From: Cyanobacteriota bacterium
Lineage (GTDB): Bacteria > Acidobacteriota > Vicinamibacteria > Vicinamibacterales > UBA2999
Reading direction: 5' to 3'
DNA: 64,000 nucleotides
NCBI GenBank assembly: GCA_019752015.1
Contig: JAIEMQ010000006.1
Span: forward strand, 134,842-198,841
The translations under genes and the position numbers were made by a program. Shown one piece after another: positions 42,949 to 51,925 of this stretch. The notes beneath the pieces were generated by a model. The model did not search any database and was not told where the DNA came from. It saw nothing but the letters and a program-made list of their open reading frames with translations. The first letter of the stretch is position 1. Every line of letters starts with the position of its first letter.

Positions 42949-43326
42949 ATCGGACCCTGATCTCACCGACGCACACGTGGCGCGCGGTCAGGTGCGTCAG
43001 TTGGACACGTCCAAGAGGCGCGCCGACTGGCCGCCGCGCGGCGCCAGGGAGTCGCTGCTGCCCAACCGTCTCGAGTGCCTCCTCGCAGTCCTTACAGCGG
43101 ACCGCGAACGGGAGCGCGCGTAGCCGCGCCTCGGCGATCTCCTCGCCACACTCGAAGCAGTCTCGTCCAGCCTGCGGAGCGCTTCGTTGACTTTGGCCAG
43201 CGTCTCCGAGGTCATCTGGACTAGCGCCAGCTCGATATCTTCCAGGATATCGACATTGCAGCTCTCGCCCTCGTCGACTACGTCACGATCCTTCGTGCCG
43301 TCGGCTCGCACGTGGCGAATCCTGTG
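42890..43326 (-). pseudogene. Degenerate DksA/TraR-family regulator gene
   Basis: One minus-strand frame gives IRHVRADGTKDRDVVDEGES, then DIELALVQMTSETLAKVNEA and LRRLDE, the coiled-coil region of acidobacterial DksA/TraR proteins. A -1 frameshift at about 43162 then gives CFECGEEIAEARLRALPFAV and CKDCEEA, the C4 zinc finger. About five residues normally between LDE and CFECG are missing, and no start codon or N-terminal helix precedes the first frame. The gene looks inactive unless the shift is a sequencing error, though the missing start would remain. Confidence 0.75.
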
Positions 43327-43391
43327 GTGTGCCTGAAAGCAAACACAGCGAGGCGGCCGATGTCGCGTTTCGGACAACCACCCAAGACGGG

Positions 43392-43407
43392 TGGCCCAAA
43401 GATTGCT
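43392..43407 (+). promoter_or_regulatory. Sigma-54 promoter of the 43435-44534 operon
   Basis: TGGCCC-AAAGA-TTGCT, correct spacing. The transcript would begin near 43418, 17 bases before the ATG at 43435, with GGAGG in the leader. Confidence 0.77.
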
Positions 43408-43434
43408 GCTTCCAGATTCTCTATGGAGGCGACC

Positions 43435-43848
43435 ATGGCACCACAACGAGTGAGCGGCATGTCGCGGGTGGCATTTCTCGTCGGCGACTTCGCGCTCCTC
43501 GTGACGGTTGGGATCGAAGCGGCCTTGGCCATGCACATCGCTCACGACGTCGTGCCAGGTATTCTCGCGAGCACGATCGTCGGGATGGCCGTGGGCATGG
43601 GCGCCGGCCTGCTCACGGCGCTCGCCGTGCGGCCAGTGCTCGGATCGATCGAGACCGCGGTGCCCACGATGATCGGCGGGATGATCGGCGGTCTGGCGGT
43701 GTGCCTGGTCATGCTCGTTGCCGGTCGGATCAGCGGGATGTTCACGCTGGGCATCGGCGCAGCGACCGGTGTCGTGCTCTTCTCGATGTTGATGGCGTTT
43801 GACCGGGAATGCCGTCGAAGGTTTGACCAAGACAGATGGCACGCCTGA
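43435..43848 (+). CDS. Small four-helix membrane protein
   Basis: A 137-residue hydrophobic protein with about four membrane helices (FLVGDFALLVTVGIEAALAM, GILASTIVGMAVGMGAGLL, MIGGMIGGLAVCLVMLVAG, LGIGAATGVVLFSMLMAF), many with GxxxG spacing, ending in a basic tail. No family is recognised. It shares an operon with a methyltransferase, overlapping it by 13 bases. Confidence 0.72.
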   Translation: MAPQRVSGMSRVAFLVGDFALLVTVGIEAALAMHIAHDVVPGILASTIVGMAVGMGAGLLTALAVRPVLGSIETAVPTMIGGMIGGLAVCLVMLVAGRISGMFTLGIGAATGVVLFSMLMAFDRECRRRFDQDRWHA

Positions 43849-44534
43849 CTGCACGCGGCGCGTGGGCCCGGCGCGCCGCGCTCTACGACTGGCTCGAGGG
43901 CTCGGACCTGCGACGCGCGTCGGCCAAGAAGCGCCTATTCGGTCGCGCGCGCGGCAAGACGCTGCTGGTGGGCGCGGGCACGGGTCTCGACTTCCGACAC
44001 CTCGCGGCCGGCAGTGACGTCACCGCGATGGACATCAGCGACGCGATGCTGACGCGCGCCCGAGCGCGTGCCGCCGCCTCGCCGGCACGTGTCCGGCTCG
44101 TCGCCGCCGACGCGCTTCGTCTCCCGTTCGCTGACGGGGTGTTCGAGACGGTCATCACCTCGTGCACGATGTGTTCCGTGCCGGATCCGCTGCGCGCGTT
44201 CACCGAGATCCGGCGCGTACTCGGGCGCTCGGGAAGGCTGTTGATGTTCGAGCACGTGCGCAGCACACAGCCTGTGCTCGCAGCGACGCTGGAGGTGATG
44301 ACGTGGTGGAGCCGCCGGTCAGGAACAGAGATGAATCGCGAAACCGTAATGTCGGCGAGCGCGGCGGGATTCAGGATCGCACGCATTGAGAGCGTGTTTC
44401 TCGACATCATTCTCGCGGTCGAGGCGCTTCCAACGAACGACATGTTCGATCGCCACGAAGATGGCGCCACAGGCAGTGGGTGGCACGCCGACGACCCGCG
44501 CGGCGCGCCACCGACCTGTGCAGGCGCGGCGTGA
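43836..44534 (+). CDS. Class I SAM-dependent methyltransferase
   Basis: A 232-residue methyltransferase related to the one at 36283-36903. LLVGAGTGLDFRHLAAG is the SAM motif, TAMDISDAMLTRARARA motif II, and TSCTMCSVPDPLRAFTEIRR matches the same SVPDP segment seen in the other copy. The substrate may be a lipid or quinone; not determined. It overlaps the small membrane protein gene under one sigma-54 promoter. Confidence 0.87.
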   Translation: MARLTARGAWARRAALYDWLEGSDLRRASAKKRLFGRARGKTLLVGAGTGLDFRHLAAGSDVTAMDISDAMLTRARARAAASPARVRLVAADALRLPFADGVFETVITSCTMCSVPDPLRAFTEIRRVLGRSGRLLMFEHVRSTQPVLAATLEVMTWWSRRSGTEMNRETVMSASAAGFRIARIESVFLDIILAVEALPTNDMFDRHEDGATGSGWHADDPRGAPPTCAGAA

Positions 44535-44536
44535 GG

Positions 44537-45013
44537 TCAGAGCGAGCCGGCGGTAATCACGTGAGTGCCACTCTCGCCTTTGACGCGGACAGTGTTGAGC
44601 ACCGAGACACCACCGTCGTTGCGCAGGCGCAACACGGTGTTCGCGTTCTTCTCACCCTCGGTGACAGTGCACGGCACGCGCAGCACTTCGCGCCCGGCGC
44701 CGGTGCCGTAGGCCGTGCGTCCGTGCAGAACGGTGTCCCGGCGCGCGAGCACGAGCACGTGCCGGTCGCCCTCGCGTTGCATCTGCACCCGGTAGTACCC
44801 GGGCTCGAGCAGCGTGCCCGCGACGCGCGTCGGCTGCGAGAGCTGGATGTCCGCCTTCTTGCCCGAGGCCTTCGCGGCATGGTCAGGAGTGGGCGGCTGT
44901 CGGTCGATGGTCGGCGTCGGGGGCGCGGCCCCGTGGTGTTGCCCGGCGGCCGCCATCGGCGCCAGCAGAAGCGCGGCGGCGGCCGCCCACGAGATGAAAG
45001 AGTGAGAAGACAT
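44537..45013 (-). CDS. Small exported protein of unknown function
   Basis: A 158-residue protein with a signal peptide (FISWAAAAALLLAPMAAAG), a His/Pro-rich linker (QHHGAAPPTPTIDRQPPTPD) and a beta-rich domain: TRVAGTLLEPGYYRVQMQRE, HVLVLARRDTVLHGR and NTVLRLRNDGGVSVLNTVRV. It seems a distant relative of the protein at 36947-37354. GGAGGG lies before the ATG. A sigma-54 promoter lies 170 bases upstream, leaving a long leader. Confidence 0.7.
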   Translation of the reverse strand: MSSHSFISWAAAAALLLAPMAAAGQHHGAAPPTPTIDRQPPTPDHAAKASGKKADIQLSQPTRVAGTLLEPGYYRVQMQREGDRHVLVLARRDTVLHGRTAYGTGAGREVLRVPCTVTEGEKNANTVLRLRNDGGVSVLNTVRVKGESGTHVITAGSL

Positions 45014-45184
45014 TGAAAACCCTCCATGAAGACGAGTGACGGATGACGATCGTTCTTTCGCGAAAACGCTGACATCGAAGCTGCGGCGCAGACGATGGTT
45101 ATCGCGCCCACCGCGCGTGCCACAGCCCGGTGTCGTAAGTCCCGCTCGGTCGCGATGCGAGGCGGAACCTCTGACAACGGGATG

Positions 45185-45200
45185 AGCAAGGAGAGTACCA
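45185..45200 (-). promoter_or_regulatory. Sigma-54 promoter upstream of the gene at 44537-45013
   Basis: Minus strand TGGTAC-TCTCC-TTGCT, a full consensus. The start near 45174 leaves about 160 bases of leader before the ATG, unlike the short leaders elsewhere; the leader has no recognised feature. Confidence 0.7.
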
Positions 45201-45255
45201 ACGGGCGCGCCGGACGGTGATGCCCGGCGCGAGGCCTGCTCCTCGCCATGTCGCA

Positions 45256-48231
45256 TCACCACGTTACGCGCACGCCGAGCCGCATGATGCGCGGGGCCAC
45301 GATGCCGCTGATGAAGTTGGCGTTCGCCGCTTCCTGATTCCGCCGCTGTGCCAGCACGGTGTTCACGTTGCCCAGGTTGAAAATGTCCAGCGTGGGCAGG
45401 AGCTTCGTGCGGCCGAAGGTGAACCCTTTGTCCACTCGGACATCGAGTGTCTGCACATTTGGCAGCCTGACCTCGCCCAGCGGATCCAGCAACACGAGCG
45501 TGGTGCCCGCGCGGTTGGCGCGCGCCGGCGTCAGCACCGACTGCAGGAACGGGTACCCTTGCCTGGCGTTGTAGAAGCCGGACAGGTTGATGTTCCACTT
45601 GGGCAGCGTGTACTGCCCCTGCACCTTCACCAGCCACTTCGCGTTGACCCAGACGTTGTCGATGCCGCTGCCACTGGTCTCCTGCGCAAACTGTGCGCCG
45701 TTCCATTTGTCGACGTTGGTCGGATCTTCATATCCATCCGGTGATGAGTAGTAGTCCACCGCGGTGTTGAACGCATAGCTCGCCAGCATCATCCAATGAT
45801 CGGCATATCGCCTGGTTGCGGTAAGCTCCACGCCGTTGTAATTGCGGTAGTAGCCGGCCCGGTTGGTGTAGACGTATGGCGCCGGGATGGCAACCGTCGG
45901 CTCGTAATACGTGATGGCCTCACAGCGCGTAGCAGACGGACACGCCGTCGGCGTATAGCTCCGGGCCACGTAGTCCGCACTGGTGAACCCGATCCGATCG
46001 TTCCAGGCGAACTGGTCGTACTTCCGGTAGATGTAACTCGCGCTGACGCCGAATCCGGGCCTCAGCTCATGGCTCAGACCCGCGATGAACTCCCGCGTTC
46101 GGTCGTTCTTGATGTTGGGATCGACCGATCCCGTCGTCGTGAGCTGCGACGGATTATCCGGGTTGTAGTTGCCTCCGAACGCCAGGACGGACGAGCGACC
46201 CAGGGTGAGCTCGCTACGCTGCACCAGTCCGTCGCCGTTGGCATCAGCCCACGGGAATCTGATGAACGCCGACGTGACGGGATTGAGCGGGCCGACCGCT
46301 TGGCTCGGCGACCGCTGGCCGTAGTAGACAGAGTAGGACGCGTTGACGGCGGTCTTGCCGTCGCCGCGGACGTCATAGGTGAGGCCCAGTCGCGGCGAGA
46401 GATTGTTCCAGGCGACGGGTGACGTCACGCCGTTGAACGTGACTGCCGGCAACCAGTCCGCCAGAAACGGATGCGCCGGAACGGCACTGGCCCGCGCCTC
46501 GTTGTTCTGGCGATCCCACCGGAAGCCGAGATTGAGCGTCAGCCGCTTCTTCGTGTAGGTGTCCTGCAGGTAAAACGCCTGAGTGAACAGCTTGTAGTTG
46601 ACGATTGAATCCCGATACAACTCGGCTTCGGCCGCCACCCCGTTGCGGAACCGCGCGATCGTGTTGCCGCCGACGTGTGACTCGGAGTGCTCTCCGGCCG
46701 TGCGATAACGATAGCCAGCCTTGAGCTGATGGTCTCCGCCAACCCTCCCCGGCATGAAGTAGTTTGTGCTGAGATCGAAGCTGTCGTTCGGCCGGATGAA
46801 CGGCCCGGACCGCTGATAAGAACGCCCCCAGATCGTCGAGTCGATGTTATAGCGCGGCTGAACGTCATTGAGGGCATCCTGATTGAAGTCGAGGATGAAG
46901 TTGTTGCCGAGGTGCGCCCACTGCGCCTCGATCAGCCAGCGGTCAGACAGCACGTGCTGGTCGCTGGCCTTGTAGAGGGGCGAGGGCCCCACGTCCCAGC
47001 CAAACGTGCCGTACTTGCCCGGGACGTAGCTCTGGCGGAAGGTGGTCTCAATCGGTCGCGTGTCGCCGGCGTCGCGCGCGTTCTTGGTCTTCGCCGCCCA
47101 GGTGTTCTGGAACGCAAACCGGTTGTTCTGGAACGGCGTCCACTGCAGCTTCCAGTTGTAGTTGTCAAGCTTCGTTCCGTCCGTGCCCAGGCATGCGCGA
47201 ATGTCCTCGGTCGCATAGTTGCCCGGAGTGGCCTTGATCGCCTGGCATTCCTGCGTTGGCAGATAGAAGCCGACGATGCCGGCTTTGACGTCCTGCTTTC
47301 CGTAGCTGCCCCAGTACCACAACTTGCCCTTCTTGATGGGACCGCCGAGCTCGAATCCGAAGTCCTTGATGTTCTGGATCGGCGCACCCGAGCCCGCGCC
47401 CTGCTGCGTGATCTCGGCCGTGACGTTGTCGGCCTCGAACTTGTCATCTGTCAGATAGAAGCGGCCGGAGCCGCGGAAGACGTCGGTTCCGCCCCGTGTC
47501 ACGAAGTTGATACCGACACCGCCAGTCTGCTGGGTCACATCGGAGCCGCCGGTGACGACCTGCATCTCCTGCAGCATGTCGAAGTCGTAATAGATCGGCG
47601 ACGCGCCGGTGGCCGACATGTCGGTGATGTCCACGCCATCAAGCGTCCACTTGTTGTTGCCACCGGCCGCGCCACGCGAGATGTAGTTCGACTGCTGACC
47701 CGACTGACTGCCGCCGACGTTGACGCGATCCATCGCGATGTTCGGCGTACGCTCGAGCATCGCCCAGGGATCGCGAGACGAGGGAATCGACTGCAACACG
47801 TCCTGGCTGAACGTCGTCTGCGTGCCGGTCTGGCGCATGTCGACGATCGGGCTCTCACTGGTTACGGTCAGCGTCTCTTGAACGGTAGCGAGGTCCAACT
47901 GTGCGTTGATCTGGGCGCGGAAGCCGATCGTGACTCGGACACCCTCGAAGACGCGGCGTTTGAAGCCGGCCAACTCGAATGACACGGCATAGGCCCCGAT
48001 CGGAATCTGCGTGAACACATACGTGCCGGTGCTGCTCGTGATCGCGGTCTGCGGCTGGAGCAGCGCAGGCCCCGTGATGGTCACCAGCACGCCTGGCAAC
48101 ACGGCGTCGGTGGTATCGGTGACGCGTCCGAAGATTTCCCCTCTCGGTTGGGTCTGCGCTACTGCTTGCGGCGCCGCGCAAGCGAGCACGACGGCCACGA
48201 CGATCAGCAGCTTCGATGAAAATTGCTTCAT
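45256..48231 (-). CDS. TonB-dependent receptor with carboxypeptidase-like N-terminal domain (Oar type)
   Basis: A 991-residue outer-membrane receptor: signal peptide (LLIVVAVVLACAAPQAVAQ), a carboxypeptidase-regulatory-like domain (GEIFGRVTDTTDAVLPGVLV, about residues 30-115), a plug region with SESPIVDMRQTGTQTTFSQD and DPWAMLERTPNIAMD, and a long barrel ending MRLGVRVTW. It has aromatic-rich strands and Oar-like length, so the ligand is likely large, but is unknown. It could be energised by the TonB-like protein at 19561-20454. The ATG at 48231 is preferred for its distance from GGAGG. Confidence 0.92.
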   Translation of the reverse strand: MKQFSSKLLIVVAVVLACAAPQAVAQTQPRGEIFGRVTDTTDAVLPGVLVTITGPALLQPQTAITSSTGTYVFTQIPIGAYAVSFELAGFKRRVFEGVRVTIGFRAQINAQLDLATVQETLTVTSESPIVDMRQTGTQTTFSQDVLQSIPSSRDPWAMLERTPNIAMDRVNVGGSQSGQQSNYISRGAAGGNNKWTLDGVDITDMSATGASPIYYDFDMLQEMQVVTGGSDVTQQTGGVGINFVTRGGTDVFRGSGRFYLTDDKFEADNVTAEITQQGAGSGAPIQNIKDFGFELGGPIKKGKLWYWGSYGKQDVKAGIVGFYLPTQECQAIKATPGNYATEDIRACLGTDGTKLDNYNWKLQWTPFQNNRFAFQNTWAAKTKNARDAGDTRPIETTFRQSYVPGKYGTFGWDVGPSPLYKASDQHVLSDRWLIEAQWAHLGNNFILDFNQDALNDVQPRYNIDSTIWGRSYQRSGPFIRPNDSFDLSTNYFMPGRVGGDHQLKAGYRYRTAGEHSESHVGGNTIARFRNGVAAEAELYRDSIVNYKLFTQAFYLQDTYTKKRLTLNLGFRWDRQNNEARASAVPAHPFLADWLPAVTFNGVTSPVAWNNLSPRLGLTYDVRGDGKTAVNASYSVYYGQRSPSQAVGPLNPVTSAFIRFPWADANGDGLVQRSELTLGRSSVLAFGGNYNPDNPSQLTTTGSVDPNIKNDRTREFIAGLSHELRPGFGVSASYIYRKYDQFAWNDRIGFTSADYVARSYTPTACPSATRCEAITYYEPTVAIPAPYVYTNRAGYYRNYNGVELTATRRYADHWMMLASYAFNTAVDYYSSPDGYEDPTNVDKWNGAQFAQETSGSGIDNVWVNAKWLVKVQGQYTLPKWNINLSGFYNARQGYPFLQSVLTPARANRAGTTLVLLDPLGEVRLPNVQTLDVRVDKGFTFGRTKLLPTLDIFNLGNVNTVLAQRRNQEAANANFISGIVAPRIMRLGVRVTW

Positions 48232-48256
48232 AAACATCCTCCTCGTTGATCGAAAC

Positions 48257-48274
48257 CAGACACGAGACTGTCTG
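48257..48274. promoter_or_regulatory. Everted repeat of the TGTCTG half-site
   Basis: CAGACA at 48257-48262 and TGTCTG at 48269-48274 flank six bases: the same half-site as the enhancer-like palindromes but in the opposite arrangement. It is about 105 bases from the -12 of the plus-strand promoter at 48357 and lies within the leader of the receptor gene. Confidence 0.4.
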
Positions 48275-48320
48275 ACCTCACGCACAAACGACGAACGCCG
48301 ACGCGCACAGCGCGTGCCTG

Positions 48321-48336
48321 TGCAATCACCACACCA
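48321..48336 (-). promoter_or_regulatory. Sigma-54 promoter of the TonB-dependent receptor
   Basis: Minus strand TGGTGT-GGTGA-TTGCA, full match and spacing. The transcript would start near 48310 with a 79-base leader before the ATG at 48231. Confidence 0.8.
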
Positions 48337-48356
48337 AGGTTTCCTAGCTGGAGAAG

Positions 48357-48372
48357 TGGCACTTAGCTTGCT
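48357..48372 (+). promoter_or_regulatory. Sigma-54 promoter of the TPR-lipoprotein-OMP operon
   Basis: TGGCAC-TTAGC-TTGCT, exact consensus. The start near 48383 is 16 bases before the ATG at 48399. Only 20 bases separate it from the divergent promoter at 48321-48336. Confidence 0.85.
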
Positions 48373-48398
48373 GCGGATGCGTCGTGGAAGGGGCCCCA

Positions 48399-48755
48399 AT
48401 GCGACTGCGATCGCTTTCGCTCAGCGCGCTTCTGATCATCCTGGTGTCATCGGCGTCGTACGCCGACCCCCGAGGCGAGGCCAAAGCGCAAGTGGCCTTC
48501 GGCATCGAGGCCGCTCAGCGCGGGCTCTGGCGCGAAGCGACCTATCGCTTCGAAAGGGCCATCGCGATCGATCCGACCTATGCGCCTGCCTACAACAACC
48601 TGGCGGTGGCATGCGAGCAACAGGGCCTGATCGACAAAGCGCGCGACGCCTACGAAACAGCGCTCGCGCGTGCGCCCAAGAACGAGCTGATCCGCCAGAA
48701 CTACGAACTGTTCAAGGAGATCCATGCGCGCGCCACTGGCGGCACTACTCGCTAG
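48399..48755 (+). CDS. Exported TPR-repeat protein
   Basis: A 118-residue exported protein with a signal peptide (LSALLIILVSSASYA) and about two tetratricopeptide repeats: ATYRFERAIAIDPTYAPAYN and LAVACEQQGLIDKARDAYET. TPR proteins are scaffolds for protein complexes. GGAAGGGG precedes the ATG at 48399, which follows the sigma-54 start by 16 bases. It overlaps the next gene by 32 bases. Confidence 0.82.
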   Translation: MRLRSLSLSALLIILVSSASYADPRGEAKAQVAFGIEAAQRGLWREATYRFERAIAIDPTYAPAYNNLAVACEQQGLIDKARDAYETALARAPKNELIRQNYELFKEIHARATGGTTR

Positions 48756-49392
48756 CGTGGCCTCGTCCGTATTGCTGGCGAGTTGCATCGGTATCTATCC
48801 GGTCACCGTGGCGACGCGCATGCCGGCAGACCTGGACATGACGCCGTACTCGCGCCTGCTCGTCGCCGGCTTCAACGGCACCGCGATTGATGATGTCGAC
48901 ACGAATGCCGAGACGGTCCGGCTGCTGCGATCGCAGTTGCGCGCCGTTCGTTCCCTGACGATCGTCAACGCCGCTGCCATTCCTGTCACCGACATGCTGT
49001 TCGTCGATGCCTCATTCTGGAGGCGTATCGGCGAGGAGTACCGGCAGCCGCTAGTCTTGACCGGCACCGTTTCACTGAGCACGGAGAGGCGGACTGCCAC
49101 GCAGTATCGCGACCGCGAGACGTTTGACGACGAGGGCCGCCGCCGCACCGATGCGACGCGCAGCGCCGTCGATGTCGAGACCCGTGTCCTGCGGGCACGC
49201 CTGCTGTACATCGATGGGCGGACGGGCGCGATCATTCACGCGGACACATTCCAGGAACAGACGTCCTACGCACCGACGCAAAATGTTCCAGCGCTGTCGT
49301 CCTATTTCGAGCTGATCGGTCGCGTAGTGCCAGCGGTGCTCGGCACGGTCAGCGATCACAGCGTGGTCGGCTCACGGGCCCTGCTGCGATAA
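48724..49392 (+). CDS. Predicted lipoprotein of unknown function
   Basis: A 222-residue lipoprotein: leader LLASVASSVLLASCIG with the acylated cysteine in the lipobox, then a mixed alpha/beta domain (SRLLVAGFNGTAIDDVDTNA, QLRAVRSLTIVNAAA, PLVLTGTVSLSTERRTATQY, ARLLYIDGRTGAIIHADTFQ). The layout resembles periplasmic proteins that assemble on the outer membrane (CsgG or LptE-like), but no family is recognised. GGAGATCC precedes the ATG. It sits between the TPR gene and a large OMP. Confidence 0.7.
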   Translation: MRAPLAALLASVASSVLLASCIGIYPVTVATRMPADLDMTPYSRLLVAGFNGTAIDDVDTNAETVRLLRSQLRAVRSLTIVNAAAIPVTDMLFVDASFWRRIGEEYRQPLVLTGTVSLSTERRTATQYRDRETFDDEGRRRTDATRSAVDVETRVLRARLLYIDGRTGAIIHADTFQEQTSYAPTQNVPALSSYFELIGRVVPAVLGTVSDHSVVGSRALLR

Positions 49393-49404
49393 CCGGGCGC
49401 GAGC

Positions 49405-51876
49405 ATGGTTCCCCCCAGTGCGCGATCCGGCAAGAGCCGCAGCAGGCATCATCTCGTCGCGCTGCGGCTGAGACGAGGCTGGGCAACGGTCATCCTTGCG
49501 CTCTCGATGCTGCGCGCCGATGCGACCGCCGCCGGGCTGATTTACGTCCGGCTGCTCGACGGCGAGGAGTGGATCGCGACGCGTGTCGCTTACCAAACAG
49601 GATCGCTGGTCGTCACCGGCGTTAATGGCGCGTTGTGCACGCTGCCAGTTGACCAGATCGACTGGGAATCCACCGCTCGGCGCAATGGCGCGGCGATCGA
49701 TCTGTTGCGACTTCCCGACGAGCACGCATCTGCCGGCGCGTGCCAGCTCGCGGACACCCTAGCCGCCGGCGCGTCGATGCAGCTGACACCAGCGCCATTT
49801 CCGCCGGCAGACGTCGAGCGATATCGCGCGATCGCTGTCTGGAGTACCGCGCGGCCGGTGCTGGATGGCGTGCTCGACGATCCAGCGTGGCAGGACGCGA
49901 TCCCGTTCGGCGAGTTCTTTCAATCCGAGGGCCGTGTCGGCCAGCCCGCCAGCGAGCGGACCGAAATCCGCGTCCTTTACGACGCAGACAACATCTACTT
50001 CGGCATCCGCAACTTCGATTCGGCCCCCGATCGGATTGTCGCTCGGAACATGATTCGTGAGGGGTCGCTGCAGTCCGACGACAGCATCACGCTCCTCTTG
50101 GATCCGCTCCACGATCATCGCAGTGCCTATCTGTTCGGTACCAATCCGAACGGGATGCGGGTCGATGCGAATCTTCTTGGCAGCCGGCAGAGTGACGTCA
50201 ATCGTGATTGGGATGGCGTCTGGAACGTCGTCGCACGGCGCGACGACCAGGGCTGGACGGCGGAGTTCGAGATCCCGCTGACCACGGTGCGCTTCCGAGC
50301 GGCCGACGTGCAGACATGGGGACTGGCGGTCGAACGCAGGATTGCCCGAAAGAACGAACGTTCGTACTGGCCGTTCATCCCAAACAATTCAACGTTCTAT
50401 CGCCCACCGCAAGCCGGCCATCTGACCGGGCTTCGCCGCATTCGTCCTGGCGCAGACTTCCGGATCAAACCCTATGTGGCGCTCGGTGGCGGCCGTGATT
50501 CCGTGGCGGCCGGCACCGACCGCATCCGCGACGCCGGCGTCGACGTCCGCTATTGGCCGACGCCGACGTTGACGACAGAACTCACCGTCAACACCGATTT
50601 TGCCCAGACGGAAGTGGACGACGTTCAGATCAACCTGACGCGATTCCCGTTGTACTACCCCGAGAAGCGCCAGTTCTTTCTCGAGGGCGGCCGCATCTTC
50701 GATCTTGGTGGAACGGGCGACGCACGAATCTTCTATTCGCGGCGCATCGGCCTGTCGGCGAATCGTCAGCCACTCCCGGTGATCGCCGGCGGCCGCCTCA
50801 CTGGCAAAGTAGGCCGCTATTATGTCGGAGCGCTCGCGATTCGCACTGCGGCAGACGCGGCCACGCCGGCCATCGATTCCTATGCGGCACGCGCCACGCG
50901 CGATGTCTTCGCGCGCTCGCAGGTCGGGGCGCTGATCACCGAGCGGCGCACGGCGACCGGCGAGGTGAATCGCGTCGTGGCGGTTGATGCGAACTTCTAC
51001 CGCGGCAACGCGCTCAGCCTCCAGGCGTTTGCCGCCAAGGTGTTCGATCAGCGCTTCGCGAGTGGCACGGCCGCCGCGCGAGTGTCGCTGGGCTGGAACA
51101 CTGATCTGCTGGGCGTCAACTTCTCGTTCCTCGATCTCCAGGAGAACTTCCGGCCCGAGCTGGGCTTCGTGCCGCGGCCCGGCATGTTCTGTTACGTCCC
51201 GACGTTGCGGTTCAGCCCGCGGCCGAAGGTCAAGTGGATTCGCCGCACCTTCCTCGAACCGACGATGGCCTACCACCCCACGCAAACAGGCGTTCTGTGG
51301 ACACGCACGCGCGGCCTCGCATACCGGGTCGAGCTCGAGAGCGGCGACAACATCGGCGTCATACACAGCGACAACTATGAGCGCCTGTTCAAGCCGTTTG
51401 CTGTTCGGTCCGATCAGTCGATCCCTGCCGGCAGCTACTCCTTCGGCACTCACGGCTTCGAGCTCACCAGTTTCGCAGGGCGCCCCGTGCAGGCCAGCCT
51501 GGCATGGGACTCCGGCACGTTCTACGACGGCACACGAAACAACTTCGACGCGCGCGCGATCGTCCGCATCAGCAGGCATCTCTCGTTGGCGCCTGGCCTG
51601 ACACGCAGTTCGGTGACGCTGCCGGCTGGGCGATTCACGACGGCCATCTACTCGACGCGCACGACGTATACGTTTACGCCGAATCTCTCGCTCAGTTCCC
51701 TGACGCAGTGGGACAGCGACAGCCGGCGCATCGTCAGCAACGTGCGCCTCAGCTACATTCCCAAGCCCGGCGCCGACCTTTTCGTCGTCTACACAGAGGC
51801 CGATCAGTTGCTTGGACGCATCGTGCCGCAGAATAGATCGCTCATCGCGAAGCTGAATTACATCCTCGACTTTTAA
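49405..51876 (+). CDS. Large outer membrane protein with CBM9-like and DUF5916 domains
   Basis: An 823-residue protein. After the signal region a CBM9-like sugar-binding domain lies at about residues 150-320 (PVLDGVLDDPAWQDAIPFGE, EIRVLYDADNIYFGIRNFDS, DDSITLLLDPLHDHRSAYLF), followed by a DUF5916-type barrel with TELTVNTDFAQTEVDDVQIN and LTRFPLYYPEKRQFFLEG, ending in aromatic strands LNYILDF. Such proteins are frequent in acidobacteria and Bacteroidota and sit in the outer membrane. The substrate is unknown. It begins 12 bases after the lipoprotein gene. Confidence 0.85.
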   Translation: MVPPSARSGKSRSRHHLVALRLRRGWATVILALSMLRADATAAGLIYVRLLDGEEWIATRVAYQTGSLVVTGVNGALCTLPVDQIDWESTARRNGAAIDLLRLPDEHASAGACQLADTLAAGASMQLTPAPFPPADVERYRAIAVWSTARPVLDGVLDDPAWQDAIPFGEFFQSEGRVGQPASERTEIRVLYDADNIYFGIRNFDSAPDRIVARNMIREGSLQSDDSITLLLDPLHDHRSAYLFGTNPNGMRVDANLLGSRQSDVNRDWDGVWNVVARRDDQGWTAEFEIPLTTVRFRAADVQTWGLAVERRIARKNERSYWPFIPNNSTFYRPPQAGHLTGLRRIRPGADFRIKPYVALGGGRDSVAAGTDRIRDAGVDVRYWPTPTLTTELTVNTDFAQTEVDDVQINLTRFPLYYPEKRQFFLEGGRIFDLGGTGDARIFYSRRIGLSANRQPLPVIAGGRLTGKVGRYYVGALAIRTAADAATPAIDSYAARATRDVFARSQVGALITERRTATGEVNRVVAVDANFYRGNALSLQAFAAKVFDQRFASGTAAARVSLGWNTDLLGVNFSFLDLQENFRPELGFVPRPGMFCYVPTLRFSPRPKVKWIRRTFLEPTMAYHPTQTGVLWTRTRGLAYRVELESGDNIGVIHSDNYERLFKPFAVRSDQSIPAGSYSFGTHGFELTSFAGRPVQASLAWDSGTFYDGTRNNFDARAIVRISRHLSLAPGLTRSSVTLPAGRFTTAIYSTRTTYTFTPNLSLSSLTQWDSDSRRIVSNVRLSYIPKPGADLFVVYTEADQLLGRIVPQNRSLIAKLNYILDF

Positions 51877-51897
51877 CAGGCGACGGGTGTCTGGCAG

Positions 51898-51913
51898 TGG
51901 CACTCGTCTTGCT
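51898..51913 (+). promoter_or_regulatory. Sigma-54 promoter, exact consensus, before the gene at 51926
   Basis: TGGCAC-TCGTC-TTGCT. The transcript would start near 51924, two bases before the ATG at 51926, implying a leaderless message for that gene or that the main target is mgtC downstream. Confidence 0.8.
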
Positions 51914-51925
51914 CTTGACGTAGGT

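Noticed and set aside
42997-43854. Minus-strand frame of 285 codons read as one gene
   Set aside because: Only its 3' part carries a real family signal (DksA/TraR), which then changes frame; the upstream part is antisense to the membrane protein gene at 43435-43848.
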